Assembly: GCA_020354625.1 (NCBI GenBank)
Contig: CP070651.1
Coordinates: 3,749,587 to 3,813,586 of the forward strand
Length of the DNA: 64,000 bases
Source: Trueperaceae bacterium
GTDB lineage: Bacteria > Deinococcota > Deinococci > Deinococcales > Trueperaceae
Reading direction: 5' to 3'
In this document: positions 41,400-51,334 of the stretch, in pieces
How positions within the stretch are numbered: the stretch's first letter is position 1
Layout of the letters: every line of letters starts with the position of its first letter
The notes under the pieces: model-generated
Seen by the model: only the letters and a program-made list of their open reading frames with translations
Database searches by the model: none
What the model was told of the DNA's origin: nothing
Program-made: the position numbers and the translations under genes

Positions 41400-43009
41400 C
41401 AAGCGGAAGCGAGCAGATCGTCGACGAACGCCGCCCGGATGAGTTCCTGGGTATAGGGGTCCTCGGGAGCGCCAAAGATCTTCGCCGCCGGGCCGCGCTC
41501 CACCACCAGACCATTTTTCATGACGATGATCTCGCTCGCCAAGGCGTGGACAACACGCAGGTCGTGGCTGATGAACAGATAGGCCAACTTGTACCGGTCC
41601 TGAAGATCCCTCAGCAGATCGATGATCTGTGCCTGGATGGTCATGTCGAGAGCGCTGGTCGGTTCGTCGAGCACTACGAAGCGAGGTTTCAAAGCCATCG
41701 CCCTGGCGATAGCGATGCGCTGACGCTGCCCGCCGGAAAACTCGTGGGGGAAGCGGTCCATCACCGCCGGCTCGAGCCCAACCTCGACCAGAGCCTTGGC
41801 CACCAGATGTCGCCGCTCGTCGAATCCCGTCTCGGGCTGGTGGACTTTGATCCCCTCTTCGATGATCTGATAGACCGACAGGCGCGGGCTCAGTGAACTG
41901 AAGGGATCCTGGAAAACGATCTGCATTTCGCGGCGCAACGGTCGCATGGCCCCGCTGCGAAGATGCTGCAACTCTCGTCCGCTAAAAGAGATCGCTCCAC
42001 GGCTCGACACGAGCCGCAACAGCGCCAGGCCCAAGGTGGTCTTCCCTGAGCCGGATTCCCCTACAACTCCGATCGTCTGGCCCTCACGCAGGTCGATAGT
42101 GACACCGTCCACCGCCTTGACATGCCCGACCGTACGCCGCAAAACACCACGCTGGATGGGGAACCATACCTTGAGCTCGTCGGTATGCACGAGAGCGGGG
42201 GCCGATTCGTCGAAGGGCACGGCCTCACCGCTCGGTTGGGCCGCCAGTAACTTGCGAGTATAGGGGTGCTGCGGCGAGCGGAACAGCTCCTCGGTATCCC
42301 CCTCTTCGACCACCTTACCCTGGGTCATCACATAGGTTCGGTCGGCCATATGGCGCACGATCCCCAGGTCGTGCGTGATCAACAAGATGGCCATGCCGAA
42401 CTCGCGCTGCAAATCCTTGAGCAGCTTCAATATCTCCGCTTGGATGGTGACGTCGAGCGCCGTCGTCGGCTCGTCTGCGATAAGCAGATCGGGTTCGTTG
42501 GCGAGCGCCATGGCGATCATCACCCGCTGGCGCTGGCCGCCGGAGAGTTGGTGTGGGAAGGCCTGGAGCCTCCTCTCGGGATCGGGGAGTTGTACCAACT
42601 TCAGCAACTCAACGGTCTTCTTGCGCGCTCGGCCACGGCTCATGCCTTGGTGGAGAATCAGAGTCTCGCTGACCTGCTTCTCGATTGAATGCAAGGGATT
42701 GAGCGAAGACATGGGCTCTTGAAACACCATCGAGATGCGGTCTCCGCGGATGGCCCGCAACTCACCGGCAGGAGCCCCAATGAGTTCTTGTCCTGCGAAG
42801 CGAATGCTACCGTGGGGGTGACGGGCACGGGGGTAGGGCAGGAGCTGCAGGATGGAAAGAGCCGTCACCGACTTACCGGAACCGGACTCCCCTACCAGCG
42901 CTACGGTCTCGCCCTTGTCGATGTGGAAGTCGATACCGCGCACCGCTTCGACCTTCTGATCCTCGAGGTGGAAGTCAACCGCGAGGTTGGAAGCTTCAAG
43001 AAGGCTCAT
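41399..43009 (-). CDS. yejF: ABC transporter ATPase with two nucleotide-binding domains, YejF-like
   Basis: A 536-residue tandem ATPase. Both halves carry a Walker A (VGESGSGKSVT near residue 40 and VGESGSGKTTLG near residue 317), signature motifs LSGGQRQRVMIAMAL and FSGGQRQRIAIARAM, and Walker B LLIADEPTTALD and FVVLDEPTSALD. Each ends in an oligopeptide-type extension. It energises the YejB/YejE channel and the start overlaps the yejE stop as ATGA. In E. coli the Yej system takes up microcin C and peptides. Confidence 0.94.
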   Translation of the reverse strand: MSLLEASNLAVDFHLEDQKVEAVRGIDFHIDKGETVALVGESGSGKSVTALSILQLLPYPRARHPHGSIRFAGQELIGAPAGELRAIRGDRISMVFQEPMSSLNPLHSIEKQVSETLILHQGMSRGRARKKTVELLKLVQLPDPERRLQAFPHQLSGGQRQRVMIAMALANEPDLLIADEPTTALDVTIQAEILKLLKDLQREFGMAILLITHDLGIVRHMADRTYVMTQGKVVEEGDTEELFRSPQHPYTRKLLAAQPSGEAVPFDESAPALVHTDELKVWFPIQRGVLRRTVGHVKAVDGVTIDLREGQTIGVVGESGSGKTTLGLALLRLVSSRGAISFSGRELQHLRSGAMRPLRREMQIVFQDPFSSLSPRLSVYQIIEEGIKVHQPETGFDERRHLVAKALVEVGLEPAVMDRFPHEFSGGQRQRIAIARAMALKPRFVVLDEPTSALDMTIQAQIIDLLRDLQDRYKLAYLFISHDLRVVHALASEIIVMKNGLVVERGPAAKIFGAPEDPYTQELIRAAFVDDLLASA

Positions 43010-44154
43010 CCGCTCCCCCCTAGCGTCTTGCGCACGTCCAGGGCGTCACGTACAGCCTCACCGATGAAGACCAGCAGCGACAGCATGACGGCGAGCACGA
43101 AGAAGCCGGAGAGACCGAGCCAGGGCGCTTGTAGATTGCGTTTGCCCTGGTTCAGGAGTTCTCCCAACGAGGGGGAACCAGGTGGCAGACCGAAACCCAA
43201 AAAATCGAGTGAGGTGAGCACGGTAACAGAACCGACCAGGATAAAGGGCAAGAAGGTCAAGGTGGCTACCATGGCGTTAGGGAGCACGTGACGAATCATG
43301 ATGCCTGTGTTGGAGACACCGAGCGCTCTGGCAGCTCTGACAAAATCGAAGTTGCGAGCTCGCAACACCTCGGCACGCACCACACCCACCAATCCCATCC
43401 AGCTAAAGAGCAGCATCAAGCCGAGCAGCCACCAGAAGTTGGGCTGCACCACGCTGGCGAGGATGATGAGCAAAAAGAGCGTCGGCAAACCGGACCAGAC
43501 CTCGATAAAACGTTGAAACAAGAGATCGACCCAGCCGCCGAAATAGCCCTGCACTGCACCGGCGGCAACGCCGACGATAGAGCTGATCACGGTCAAGACC
43601 AGGCCGAACACCACCGAGATCCGAAAGCCGTAGATGAGGCGCGCAGCGACGTCCCTGGCTTGATCGTCGGTACCCAGAATGTTCACTCTGGACGGCGGAG
43701 CGGGTGAAGGGATATCGAGATCATAGTTGATGGTGTCGAAGCTGAAGCGGATCGGCGGCCACACCATCCAACCCTTCTCTGTGATCAGGTCGCGTACGAA
43801 GGGATCGCGGTACTCGGCCTCGGTCTCGAAGTCACCACCGAACACAGTCTCCGGGAACGAGGCCAGCACCGGAATGTAGAAGTTGCCGTCAAACCTGACC
43901 ACAATGGGCTTGTCGTTGGCGATAAACTCGGCCGGCAAGCTCAAAAGGAGGAGGACCAGAAAGATCCAGAAGCTCCAGTAGCCACGCCGGTTGGCGCGGA
44001 ACTTATCGAGCCGCCTCCGGTTCAGTCGCGAGATCGGTAGGCCGAGGAGACGGTCTTTACTTACAGGTGGCGGTAAGAAAAGCTCTTCAGCTCCTTCACT
44101 ACCGGCGATATCGCGATCGCGGGCAGCTCCGTCTCGAACAGCGCTCCGGTCCAC
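43006..44154 (-). CDS. yejE: ABC peptide transporter permease, YejE-like
   Basis: A 382-residue permease with about six membrane segments. It has the long N-terminal periplasmic-type insertion typical of YejE (DKPIVVRFDGNFYIPV, YRDPFVRDLI) and the EAA loop RAARALGVSNTGIMIRHVLP. The GTG at 44154 lies two bases after the yejB stop and behind GGGAGG; a longer frame to 44232 would overlap yejB by 77 bases and is less likely. It is the second channel subunit. Confidence 0.93.
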   Translation of the reverse strand: MDRSAVRDGAARDRDIAGSEGAEELFLPPPVSKDRLLGLPISRLNRRRLDKFRANRRGYWSFWIFLVLLLLSLPAEFIANDKPIVVRFDGNFYIPVLASFPETVFGGDFETEAEYRDPFVRDLITEKGWMVWPPIRFSFDTINYDLDIPSPAPPSRVNILGTDDQARDVAARLIYGFRISVVFGLVLTVISSIVGVAAGAVQGYFGGWVDLLFQRFIEVWSGLPTLFLLIILASVVQPNFWWLLGLMLLFSWMGLVGVVRAEVLRARNFDFVRAARALGVSNTGIMIRHVLPNAMVATLTFLPFILVGSVTVLTSLDFLGFGLPPGSPSLGELLNQGKRNLQAPWLGLSGFFVLAVMLSLLVFIGEAVRDALDVRKTLGGSG

Positions 44155-44155
44155 C

Positions 44156-45271
44156 TCAGACCTCCCGGCTCTCGAAATCGATCCGCGGATCGACCACGGT
44201 ATAGGTGAGGTCCCCGATGAGCTGCAACACAAGACCGAGCAAGGTAAAGAAGTAGAGCGTGGCGAACATGACCGGGTAGTCGCGGTTGAGGGCCGAGTCG
44301 AAGCCGAGCAAGCCGAGTCCGTCTAGCGAAAAGATGATTTCGGTGAGCAGCGAGCCGGTGAACAGTACCCCGATGAAGGCACCGGGAAAGCCGGCGATTA
44401 CCACCAGCATGGCGTTGCGGAACACATGCCCGTACAGCACCCGCCGCTCCTCCAACCCTTTGGCGCGGGCGGTGAGGACGTACTGCTTGTTGATCTCGTC
44501 CAAAAAGGAGTTTTTCGTGAGCAGTGTCAGGCCGGCAAAGCCGCCGATCACCATCGACAAGATGGGGAGTGCAAGGTGCCAGAAGTAGTCCAGCACCTTG
44601 CCGACGAGTGATAGCTCGGACCAGTTGGGCGACACCAGGCCGCGCAGCGGGAACAAGTCGAAGTAGCGCCCCCCAGCAAAGAGCACGATCAACAAGATGG
44701 CGAAGAGGAAACCCGGGATGGCGTTGCCGACCACGATCGCAGCCGAGGTCCAGATATCGAACCTCGAGCCGTCCCTAACGGCCTTGGCAATCCCCATCGG
44801 AATGGAGATCAGGTAGACCAGGAGCGTCGTCCAAAGACCCAGCGAGATCGACACCGGCATCTTATCCAAGACCAGCTGCACCACACTACGATCCCGAAAG
44901 TAGCTCTCACCGAAGTCGAAGCGGATGTAGCGACCCATCATCTGTACAAAACGGACGTGGATCGGCTTGTCGAACCCGAACTCGCGCTCGAGCTGCGCGA
45001 TGAAATCCGGATGGAGCCCTTGAGCGCCACGGTACTTGCTGGTGACACCGTCCCCGCCACCCGCTGCCACCGTCCCCGCATCAGCGGCCGTCTCCCCCTG
45101 GTCGGCACCGGTAATGCGGGCCGTGGCCTCCACCGAGATACCCTCGAGTTGGCCGATGAGCTGCTCGACGGGACCACCCGGCGCTGCTTGGATGACCACG
45201 AAGTTGATCACCATGATGCCGAAGAGCGTGGGGATGATCAGAATGAGGCGGCGGACGATATAGGCCAGCAT
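44156..45271 (-). CDS. yejB: ABC peptide transporter permease, YejB-like
   Basis: A 371-residue permease of the DppB type. It opens [20 protein letters not shown] with the classic RRL and first membrane segment, has a periplasmic insert (residues 30-90) and an EAA-like loop [20 protein letters not shown]. The C-terminus [14 protein letters not shown] matches YejB. First permease of the yej operon behind yejA; GGGGAG precedes the ATG. Confidence 0.94.
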   Translation of the reverse strand: MLAYIVRRLILIIPTLFGIMVINFVVIQAAPGGPVEQLIGQLEGISVEATARITGADQGETAADAGTVAAGGGDGVTSKYRGAQGLHPDFIAQLEREFGFDKPIHVRFVQMMGRYIRFDFGESYFRDRSVVQLVLDKMPVSISLGLWTTLLVYLISIPMGIAKAVRDGSRFDIWTSAAIVVGNAIPGFLFAILLIVLFAGGRYFDLFPLRGLVSPNWSELSLVGKVLDYFWHLALPILSMVIGGFAGLTLLTKNSFLDEINKQYVLTARAKGLEERRVLYGHVFRNAMLVVIAGFPGAFIGVLFTGSLLTEIIFSLDGLGLLGFDSALNRDYPVMFATLYFFTLLGLVLQLIGDLTYTVVDPRIDFESREV

Positions 45272-45312
45272 AGAGCTCCCCTACCGTTTCTCCCGATACT
45301 CCGAGCCCTGGG

Positions 45313-47151
45313 CTAGCGCTCCGCCTCGAGCCTGGCAAGCTTGGCCTCGTCGACCCACCAGATAGTGGGAAAGCCGTGCGAAAGGCTGGGGAGAAGCTCG
45401 GGCCTGCTGAACTTGTTCCAGTAGACGATACGGAAGCCGGGGATGTTCCAGTGTGGAATGGTGTAGTGGCCCCACAAGAGCACCCGGTCGAGAGCCCTGG
45501 TGGTTGCGATCAGGGTCTCGCGGTCGGGAGCGCTGATGACCAGCTCAACCAGCTCGTCGACCACCGGGTCCCTCACGCCTGCCCAGTTAGAGCTCCCGGG
45601 AGTATCAGCGTACTCCGTCGTCCAGTCGTCCCGCTGTTCGTTGCCGGGGCTGACCGATTGACGCTGAGTGGTCACGATGATGTCGTAGTCAAAGGAGTCG
45701 AGGCGGTTGACGTACTGGGAGGTATCGACGGTGCGCATGGTCGCTTCGATGCCGAGACGCTCCATGTTTTGTATAACGGGCGCCACCACGCGCTCAAACG
45801 AGGGTGAGATCAGCAGGAACTCGAGCTGCATGACTTCACCGCTGGCAGTATTGGTCAGCTTTTGATCTTGAACTTCCCAACCAGCCGCGGCCAGAAGCTC
45901 GCGGGCCGCCCGCAAGTTCTCGCGGGGAATCGTTCCTGAGCCGTCCGTCTGCGGCACGGTGAATACCTCGCTGAAGACCTCATCGGGCACACGCCCACGG
46001 AACGGTTCGAGGATCTCGAGTTCCAGGCCTTGTGGCAGGCCTGAAGAGGCCAGCTCGCTGTTGGCGAAGTAGCTGGTGGTGCGGGTATAGGTGTTGTAGA
46101 AGAGGTTTTCGTTGCTCCACTCGAAGTCGAAGAGGTAGTTGAGCGCCTCGCGGACCCGGCGGTCGGCAAACTTGTCGCGCCGGGTGTTGAACCAAAACGC
46201 CTGCATCCCGGCGGGATTCTCGTGGGGGATAAACTCCTTGATGAGGAGGCCCTGGTCGAGCGCTGGGATGTTGTAGGCGGTGGCCCACTCCTTGGAGATG
46301 TTCTCGGAGCGAAAGTCGTACTCGCCGGCTTTGAACGCCTCGATGGCGACGGTGGTATCCCGGTAGTAGTCGTAGTGCAAGATGTCGATGTTGTAGTGTC
46401 CTACGTTGACCGGTACATCCTGGCCCCAGTAGTCCTCTACCCGCTCGTAGGTGATGGAGCGGCCCGGATCGAGCTCCTTGATCTTGTAAGGGCCACTGCC
46501 CAGGGGCGGCTCGAGGGTGGTCTCGGTAAAGTCCCGCTCTTCCCAGTAGTGCTTGGGCAAAATCGGTAACTGACCCATGATGACCGGGAGCTCACGATTG
46601 GGTTCACCGCTGAAGGTGAACTTGACGGTGTGATCATCGATCGCCTCCGCCGAAGCGACACTGCCGTAGTAACTACCGTAGAACGGGTGCCCTTGGGTGG
46701 TGAGGATCTCGAAGCTCCAGACCACATCGTCTGCGGTGAGCGGTACCCCGTCGTGCCAGCGCGCCTCGGGTCGCAGGGTGAACTGTACCCAGGAGTTGTC
46801 AGCCGGCACCTCGATGGTTTCGGCGAGCAGGCCGTATTCAGCAGAGAACTCGTCCATGGGCTGCGTCGTAAGCGTGTCGTACACCAAACCGCTCCCCGCC
46901 GCAGAGACACCTTTCAGAATAAAGGGGTGGAGGTTGTCAAAACCTGTGCCGATCGCGGCGAGATTCAGCCTGCCGCCCTTGGGCGCGTCAGGATTTACGT
47001 AGTCGAAGCGAGAGAAACCGGGGCCGTATTTGGGTTCGTCCACCAAATCAAGCGCGTGGGTTGTGGTCGTATCCCCTTGAGCAAAGGCCACAGGAGCAGC
47101 AAACAGAACCACTACCGTGACAGCAACGATATAGGCGGCTGTTCTCATCAT
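45313..47151 (-). CDS. yejA: ABC peptide transporter substrate-binding protein, YejA-like
   Basis: A 612-residue extracellular solute-binding protein of the DppA/YejA family. The signal peptide runs MRTAAYIVAVTVVVLFAAP to AFAQ. The mature protein shows YGPGFSRFDYVNPDAPKGGR, ARWHDGVPLTADDVVWSFE and GYSGPYK-like GSGPYKIKELDPGRSITYER, all close to YejA. GTG, ATG and ATG lie in a row at the start; the ATG at 47151 behind GGAAGG is likely. A TATACT box lies near 47200 on the minus strand. Confidence 0.94.
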   Translation of the reverse strand: MMRTAAYIVAVTVVVLFAAPVAFAQGDTTTTHALDLVDEPKYGPGFSRFDYVNPDAPKGGRLNLAAIGTGFDNLHPFILKGVSAAGSGLVYDTLTTQPMDEFSAEYGLLAETIEVPADNSWVQFTLRPEARWHDGVPLTADDVVWSFEILTTQGHPFYGSYYGSVASAEAIDDHTVKFTFSGEPNRELPVIMGQLPILPKHYWEERDFTETTLEPPLGSGPYKIKELDPGRSITYERVEDYWGQDVPVNVGHYNIDILHYDYYRDTTVAIEAFKAGEYDFRSENISKEWATAYNIPALDQGLLIKEFIPHENPAGMQAFWFNTRRDKFADRRVREALNYLFDFEWSNENLFYNTYTRTTSYFANSELASSGLPQGLELEILEPFRGRVPDEVFSEVFTVPQTDGSGTIPRENLRAARELLAAAGWEVQDQKLTNTASGEVMQLEFLLISPSFERVVAPVIQNMERLGIEATMRTVDTSQYVNRLDSFDYDIIVTTQRQSVSPGNEQRDDWTTEYADTPGSSNWAGVRDPVVDELVELVISAPDRETLIATTRALDRVLLWGHYTIPHWNIPGFRIVYWNKFSRPELLPSLSHGFPTIWWVDEAKLARLEAER

Positions 47152-47154
47152 CAC

Positions 47155-47533
47155 CTTCCATTCTCCATTCAGTCTGGACCCACGATACCTTTCTACAGTA
47201 TAGCGGGGGCGTTCAGTGGTTTACTCAGGTACAGTAATTGACAAGACGGAGTGGCTGTGACTCTTCACGGTATCTGAGCCGAGGCCGCGACCGAAGCGCA
47301 CGGCATCCCACCGTCTTTAGGGTAGCGGCTCGCATCATGCCAAAACCATTCTAATTGTTACAAAGTTCCTCGCCACCCATCTGCTTCAAGGCGAAGTGAC
47401 GCCTTCACGGGCACCCTGATGGAATGCTACCCTTGCCAATGAGGATCGATACGCAACCCCGTAACCAGAGTGGATGTCAGTACGAGGGTCCTCGATCGAG
47501 CAACCAGTGTTTGGAGGTTTCAAGTCTAACGCT
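47155..47533. other. Intergenic stretch between divergent genes
   Basis: No gene is seen. It must hold the yej promoter; a TATACT on the minus strand near 47200 is the best -10 candidate, with no good -35 box. GGAGG near 47511 may serve the gene at 47534 or an alternative upstream start. Confidence 0.4.
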
Positions 47534-47902
47534 ATGGAAATAAGAGACGAGTTCCAACTTTCCCGCTCCCGCCACGTCACGAGGGCCAACACCGCCATCT
47601 CGGTGTTGGGCGTTCTGGTTCTGCTGTTACCGGTGATGTCGAACTTCACAGGGAACCCGAGCGGGATCGCCAACTGTGTCCTGGTAGGCGTGTTGCTCAT
47701 CGCCCTGGCGGCGTTAGGCATGCGCGACCCCTTCGGAGCTGCGACGCTCAACGTCCTCTCACTCCTGCTCGGCCTCTGGGTGGCAGCATCGGCGTTCATC
47801 TTCGGATATCCGCTCTCTGCGCTCTGGGTGAGCCTCTTCTCCGCCGCCCTCTTGGTACTTTTGTCGGCGTTCAGCCTTTCGGAATCTGCCGGTCTCAGCT
47901 AA
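47534..47902 (+). CDS. Small SPW-repeat-like membrane protein
   Basis: A 122-residue protein with four hydrophobic segments (ANTAISVLGVLVLLLPVM, CVLVGVLLIALAALGM, NVLSLLLGLWVAASAFIFG, SLFSAALLVLLSAFSL) arranged as two similar halves, as in SPW-repeat proteins. The start is not sure because the GGAGG lies 17 bases upstream of the ATG. Role unknown. Repeat copy B begins at its stop codon. Confidence 0.7.
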   Translation: MEIRDEFQLSRSRHVTRANTAISVLGVLVLLLPVMSNFTGNPSGIANCVLVGVLLIALAALGMRDPFGAATLNVLSLLLGLWVAASAFIFGYPLSALWVSLFSAALLVLLSAFSLSESAGLS

Positions 47903-48017
47903 GAACCTCTAACTCGAGTTTAAGGCAATTGCCTCAAACTCAAAGGCTACAGAAGCGAGGTTGGGCCACGAACGCCCACAGATCCCTCCGTCGCAAACGG
48001 TGCTCGGATGTGCTTAA
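47899..48017 (+). repeat. Dispersed hairpin element, copy B
   Basis: About 119 bp: CTAAGAACCTCTAACTCGAG at the left, hairpin arms GAGTTTAAGGC and GCCTCAAACTC, then GGCTACAGAAGCGAGG, and right end CGGATGTGCTTAA. It is in inverted orientation to copy C, 440 bp away, and overlaps the stop of the gene before it. Confidence 0.8.
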
Positions 48018-48054
48018 AAGCCGTCTTTGCTCGTGAGACCCGACTTGGAGCAGC

Positions 48055-48369
48055 TCACTCCCGAGGCGGTTTTAACGCATCCTCAGTCGAAAGCACCCTC
48101 TCGTTGGCGAGATCCTCGAGGATGGTGTGGGCTTTGGTGAAGACCGCGATGGCGTCGAATACCTTCCTCACCAATTCGGCCGATTCATTGGCAAACAGGG
48201 GATGCTGCTGACCACTCGGCAGGTTGGCGATGATCTCATAGTAGTCGGGTTCGAGCTCCGAGGTTTCGAAACCGGGCACGAGCCTCGTCCCCGACACCGA
48301 GCTCACCAGCTCGAGCGTCTCGACCTGGCTAAGGTTGATGAGCAAATCGTCAAGCGTTTTGATCCACAT
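48055..48369 (-). CDS. Hypothetical protein bracketed by repeat copies
   Basis: A 104-residue protein of ordinary composition (starts MWIKTLDDLLINLSQVETLE, contains YYEIIANLPSGQQHPLFANE and KVFDAIAVFTKAHTILEDL). Alpha/beta with a helical C-terminal half; no signal peptide or membrane segment. Family not recognised. It is the only gene between inverted copies B and C of the hairpin element, which suggests that the three may move or be inherited together. Confidence 0.65.
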   Translation of the reverse strand: MWIKTLDDLLINLSQVETLELVSSVSGTRLVPGFETSELEPDYYEIIANLPSGQQHPLFANESAELVRKVFDAIAVFTKAHTILEDLANERVLSTEDALKPPRE

Positions 48370-49039
48370 ATCTAAAGGTATTATGCCCTATTTCGGCGTT
48401 ATTGATACGCGAGAGACCACGAACAGGCAGATCCATAGCGTGTTCGCTTGCGATCAATAAGCACATCCAAGTTTGTTTGCAGAATTGGACCGCGGGCGGC
48501 CGCGGGACGCAAGCTCGGCGCTCCGCTGACCCAACCTCGCTTCTGTAGCCTTAAGTTTGAGGCATTGCCCCAAACTTAAGTTGGAGGTCCTTAGAACCTT
48601 GCTCGCTCCGCTCGCCCTACGTTGAAAGCGAGATGCCTGAAATATAGGCGGGTAGTGGGAGCGAGACCGGATCGAGTCGTAGAGCTCACAAAACGCCCCT
48701 TTTCACAGGACTCTCCCCCGCGCACCCCGTCCCTTTGCAACGCGATCCATGATCAGATCCTTGGGACATTTGCCTCTTGTGGCGGTGCTCATGAGGCTCT
48801 ATCTTGCAATTAGGCGGGGCAGATCATGTTTGGCGATATACGTAGTGGGCTGCCACGGGTCGCAGCATCTCCCTCAATTCCCCTGAAGGTGTCCATACCC
48901 TTAACACCTGAACAGGTGAACGAATGAAGCGACCCACAGCGAGCGACAGCCCTAACCCCTCGCCCTTTGATCGATTCGCAGAACTACGAGCTAGTAGTTG
49001 TAATCACTCGATCTTCCCGAGCCGGGAAAGGAGCATACG
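48370..49039. other. Long non-coding stretch including repeat copy C
   Basis: Copy C fills 48458-48594. From 48600 to 49039 no gene is seen; the short frames have poor composition. The right end must carry the promoter of the secreted Ig-domain protein, with GGGAAAGGAG before its ATG. Confidence 0.5.
48458..48594 (-). repeat. Dispersed hairpin element, copy C
   Basis: Reading on the minus strand: CTAAGGACCTCCAACTTAAG, hairpin with 14-base arms (one mismatch), GGCTACAGAAGCGAGGTTGG, a GC-rich middle with GCGGCCGCCCGC, and right end TTGGATGTGCTTA. About 137 bp. Confidence 0.8.
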
Positions 49040-51118
49040 ATGTCCACGAACCGCTTCGTAAGCATATCTCTAAAGTGGTTGGTAAGTCTGTTGCTCTGCT
49101 CGATCGCTGCCAGTTCGGCTCAAGAACTCCCTACGGCCAACGACTTCGACTTCCAACTCATGCCGATCCTGGACAAGCTACCTGCAGACGAAGAGAGCGA
49201 AACCACTTTGGTGGCCTTTCTCTCCACCAAAGATGGTGCTCCGATCGATCACGAAGAGATCCGTTTCATCGTTCGTGAGGGGCTCGGCTTTCTTTCGAGA
49301 AATGACCGTATAGCCGTTGTCGCAGAGTCTATGGGAAACGGCCTTTACACTGCGAAGTTCCGTGCCGGCAACGTCGACGGCACTGTCGAGATCGCCGCAT
49401 TATGGATCAGTTCGCCGACCTCGCCTCTGCCCGAAGTCACAACCACGATCGAGCTGGTCGCTGCCAGACAGCTTACGGTGGAGGTGGACGACACGAATCT
49501 GGTGTCGGGAAACGGCGAACAAGCAACCGTTATCGCTTATGTCCTGGACGGCCTGAATAGGCCCGTCGCCGGAGCGGATGTCAGCTTTCATCTGATCGAA
49601 GGCTCCGGGCAGCTTCGCATCATCGATGACGAGGTGGTGAAGGGTCGCTATGCCGCCGTCTTCAGGCCCGGTCAAACGCCCGGTCGAGTCGTCATCGAAG
49701 TCGCCTTGCTTGGAGTGCCTGTAGTGCTGAGAGAACGTGTCACGCTAGGAGTCCTCGAGGTGGCTGAACTGGAGGCCTTCGCCTTCCCCACGACCGTCGT
49801 CAATCGTGACGTTGGCACCATCATCAAACCCGAGAACACAGCCACCATCCTGGTTTCCGCTCGTAACAGCAACGGCGAACTGGTTCGTGGTCTCGATCCC
49901 AAAAACCTTCTCGCCAACGTCGTCTCAGGAGCGGGAGAGATCTCTCAAGCCCGTGAGATCGAACTCGCTTCCGGTCGAGGTTCGGGGGTGTACGCTTTCA
50001 CCTTTACATCAACTTCCATCCGAGGAAGCTCCACCGTTCGCATCTTGCCACTGGAAGATCCGAGCACCACTGCGAGCGTATCGATCCGCACAGTAACCGA
50101 GCGGGGCCGAGGAGAGATGGTCTCCTTCGACATGGCCAGCTTCGCAGACAACCCCTGCTTCCCCGGACCAGAGGAGGAAGTGCTGATCATGGCTATGGCA
50201 GCTGACCGTCATGGCAGCGCCGTAACCGACCTCGAGCCGGAGTTCAGGATCGTTCGTGGTCAGGGCAGACTGATATCTGGAGATGAATTGACGAGCCCCA
50301 GTGGCGGACACCCCACCGGCATCTACCTCACGACCCATGAGACAATGGTCGCCGGCGGTAATAGCATCACCGAGGTACGAGCGATGACCACGACCAGCCG
50401 TGGCAATTTGCGCTCACAGAGCCTCGATCTCTACCTGTCTGCAGTCGAAGAGCCGCGCGTGGTAGTCTTCCCCAGCTGGATACCCTCCGATGTAGAAACG
50501 ACAGCGGTAATCGATGTCTTCAACTTCGATACGCGCAGCACCGCCACCACAACCCACCGCTACCAAATTGAACTCGAGGCAGGTCCTGGCGGGGAGTTTG
50601 AATCACCCAACAACCGAGGGGTATCTCCCGACCTGGTAGCAGGAGATAAGGTCAGTTCAGCGCTTTTCAGCGGGGGAGGTGGCTTCAGGGATCAGCAGGT
50701 GGTCGAGCTCTCGGTCATCGATCTCGATGCGCCAGGATATCCCCTTGCGTCAGCCAGTTTTATCGTTGGACAAGACGTTGAACTCACCGCCAAGGCCTCT
50801 CCAGAACTCGCTGATCGCGGTGAAACCGTCGAAATCATCGCCTTTGCCAAAGACGACTTCAGCCTGCCGGCCTTGGGGCACGAACTCGTACTCGCCATCG
50901 AGTCGGGCAACGCCAGGCTGCTCGGCGGCGGCAAGATGATCGACGATGGCGGACGGGTGGCCGGCTTTGAGGATCCCTATGCAGATGACGGCATGTACGT
51001 TGGAGCCATCGAAGTTCTCGGTGTCATCGATTCTCCGGTAAGAGTTCGGATCATCGATACCACCCCACCCAGCCAACCCACCACGAGTGTATGGGTAAAC
51101 GCCGGCCTCCTGCGCTAG
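49040..51118 (+). CDS. Secreted multi-Ig-domain (invasin/Big-like) protein, paralogue 1
   Basis: A 692-residue exported protein. The signal peptide is MSTNRFVSISLKWLVSLLLC to SAQE. The rest is about six beta-sandwich domains of roughly 100 residues with the Big/invasin pattern: VAFLSTKDGAPIDHEEIRF, ATVIAYVLDGLNRPVAGADV, ILVSARNSNGELVRGLDP, MAADRHGSAVTDLEPEFRI and EIIAFAKDDFSLPALGHELV, each followed by a G-S/A-G turn. A DFEDPY-type motif (GFEDPYADDGMYVGAIEVLG) closes it. There is no visible membrane anchor or sorting signal. It is about half identical to the protein at 56360. Likely a surface or adhesion protein. Confidence 0.8.
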   Translation: MSTNRFVSISLKWLVSLLLCSIAASSAQELPTANDFDFQLMPILDKLPADEESETTLVAFLSTKDGAPIDHEEIRFIVREGLGFLSRNDRIAVVAESMGNGLYTAKFRAGNVDGTVEIAALWISSPTSPLPEVTTTIELVAARQLTVEVDDTNLVSGNGEQATVIAYVLDGLNRPVAGADVSFHLIEGSGQLRIIDDEVVKGRYAAVFRPGQTPGRVVIEVALLGVPVVLRERVTLGVLEVAELEAFAFPTTVVNRDVGTIIKPENTATILVSARNSNGELVRGLDPKNLLANVVSGAGEISQAREIELASGRGSGVYAFTFTSTSIRGSSTVRILPLEDPSTTASVSIRTVTERGRGEMVSFDMASFADNPCFPGPEEEVLIMAMAADRHGSAVTDLEPEFRIVRGQGRLISGDELTSPSGGHPTGIYLTTHETMVAGGNSITEVRAMTTTSRGNLRSQSLDLYLSAVEEPRVVVFPSWIPSDVETTAVIDVFNFDTRSTATTTHRYQIELEAGPGGEFESPNNRGVSPDLVAGDKVSSALFSGGGGFRDQQVVELSVIDLDAPGYPLASASFIVGQDVELTAKASPELADRGETVEIIAFAKDDFSLPALGHELVLAIESGNARLLGGGKMIDDGGRVAGFEDPYADDGMYVGAIEVLGVIDSPVRVRIIDTTPPSQPTTSVWVNAGLLR

Positions 51119-51174
51119 GCGGCGGCCCCAATCCCATACGCCGCTTCAAGCTTTGCCTGTGGCAGCTTGCAATC

Positions 51175-51201
51175 GAGGGATAGCCCGGTAGGCTATCCCT
51201 C
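51175..51201 (+). terminator. Terminator of the first Ig-domain gene
   Basis: A perfect 11-bp stem GAGGGATAGCC/GGCTATCCCTC with a 5-base loop, followed by ATCTTTG, lies 57 bases after the stop at 51118. Confidence 0.65.
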
Positions 51202-51334
51202 ATCTTTGATCACGAGCCTGGTCCAGTCCGAGCCTTACCTCTGTTCATCTGTGCGCACATTCTGGTAAGTCAGTAAGTATAGTGTTACCCGGCGTCGCCC
51301 AGGCTCCGGGTCGCGCCGGCTGGAGGAAGGTGTC

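Noticed and set aside
48622-48813. 63-residue frame in the 48.6-49.0 kb gap
   Set aside because: No ribosome site and no protein-like pattern.
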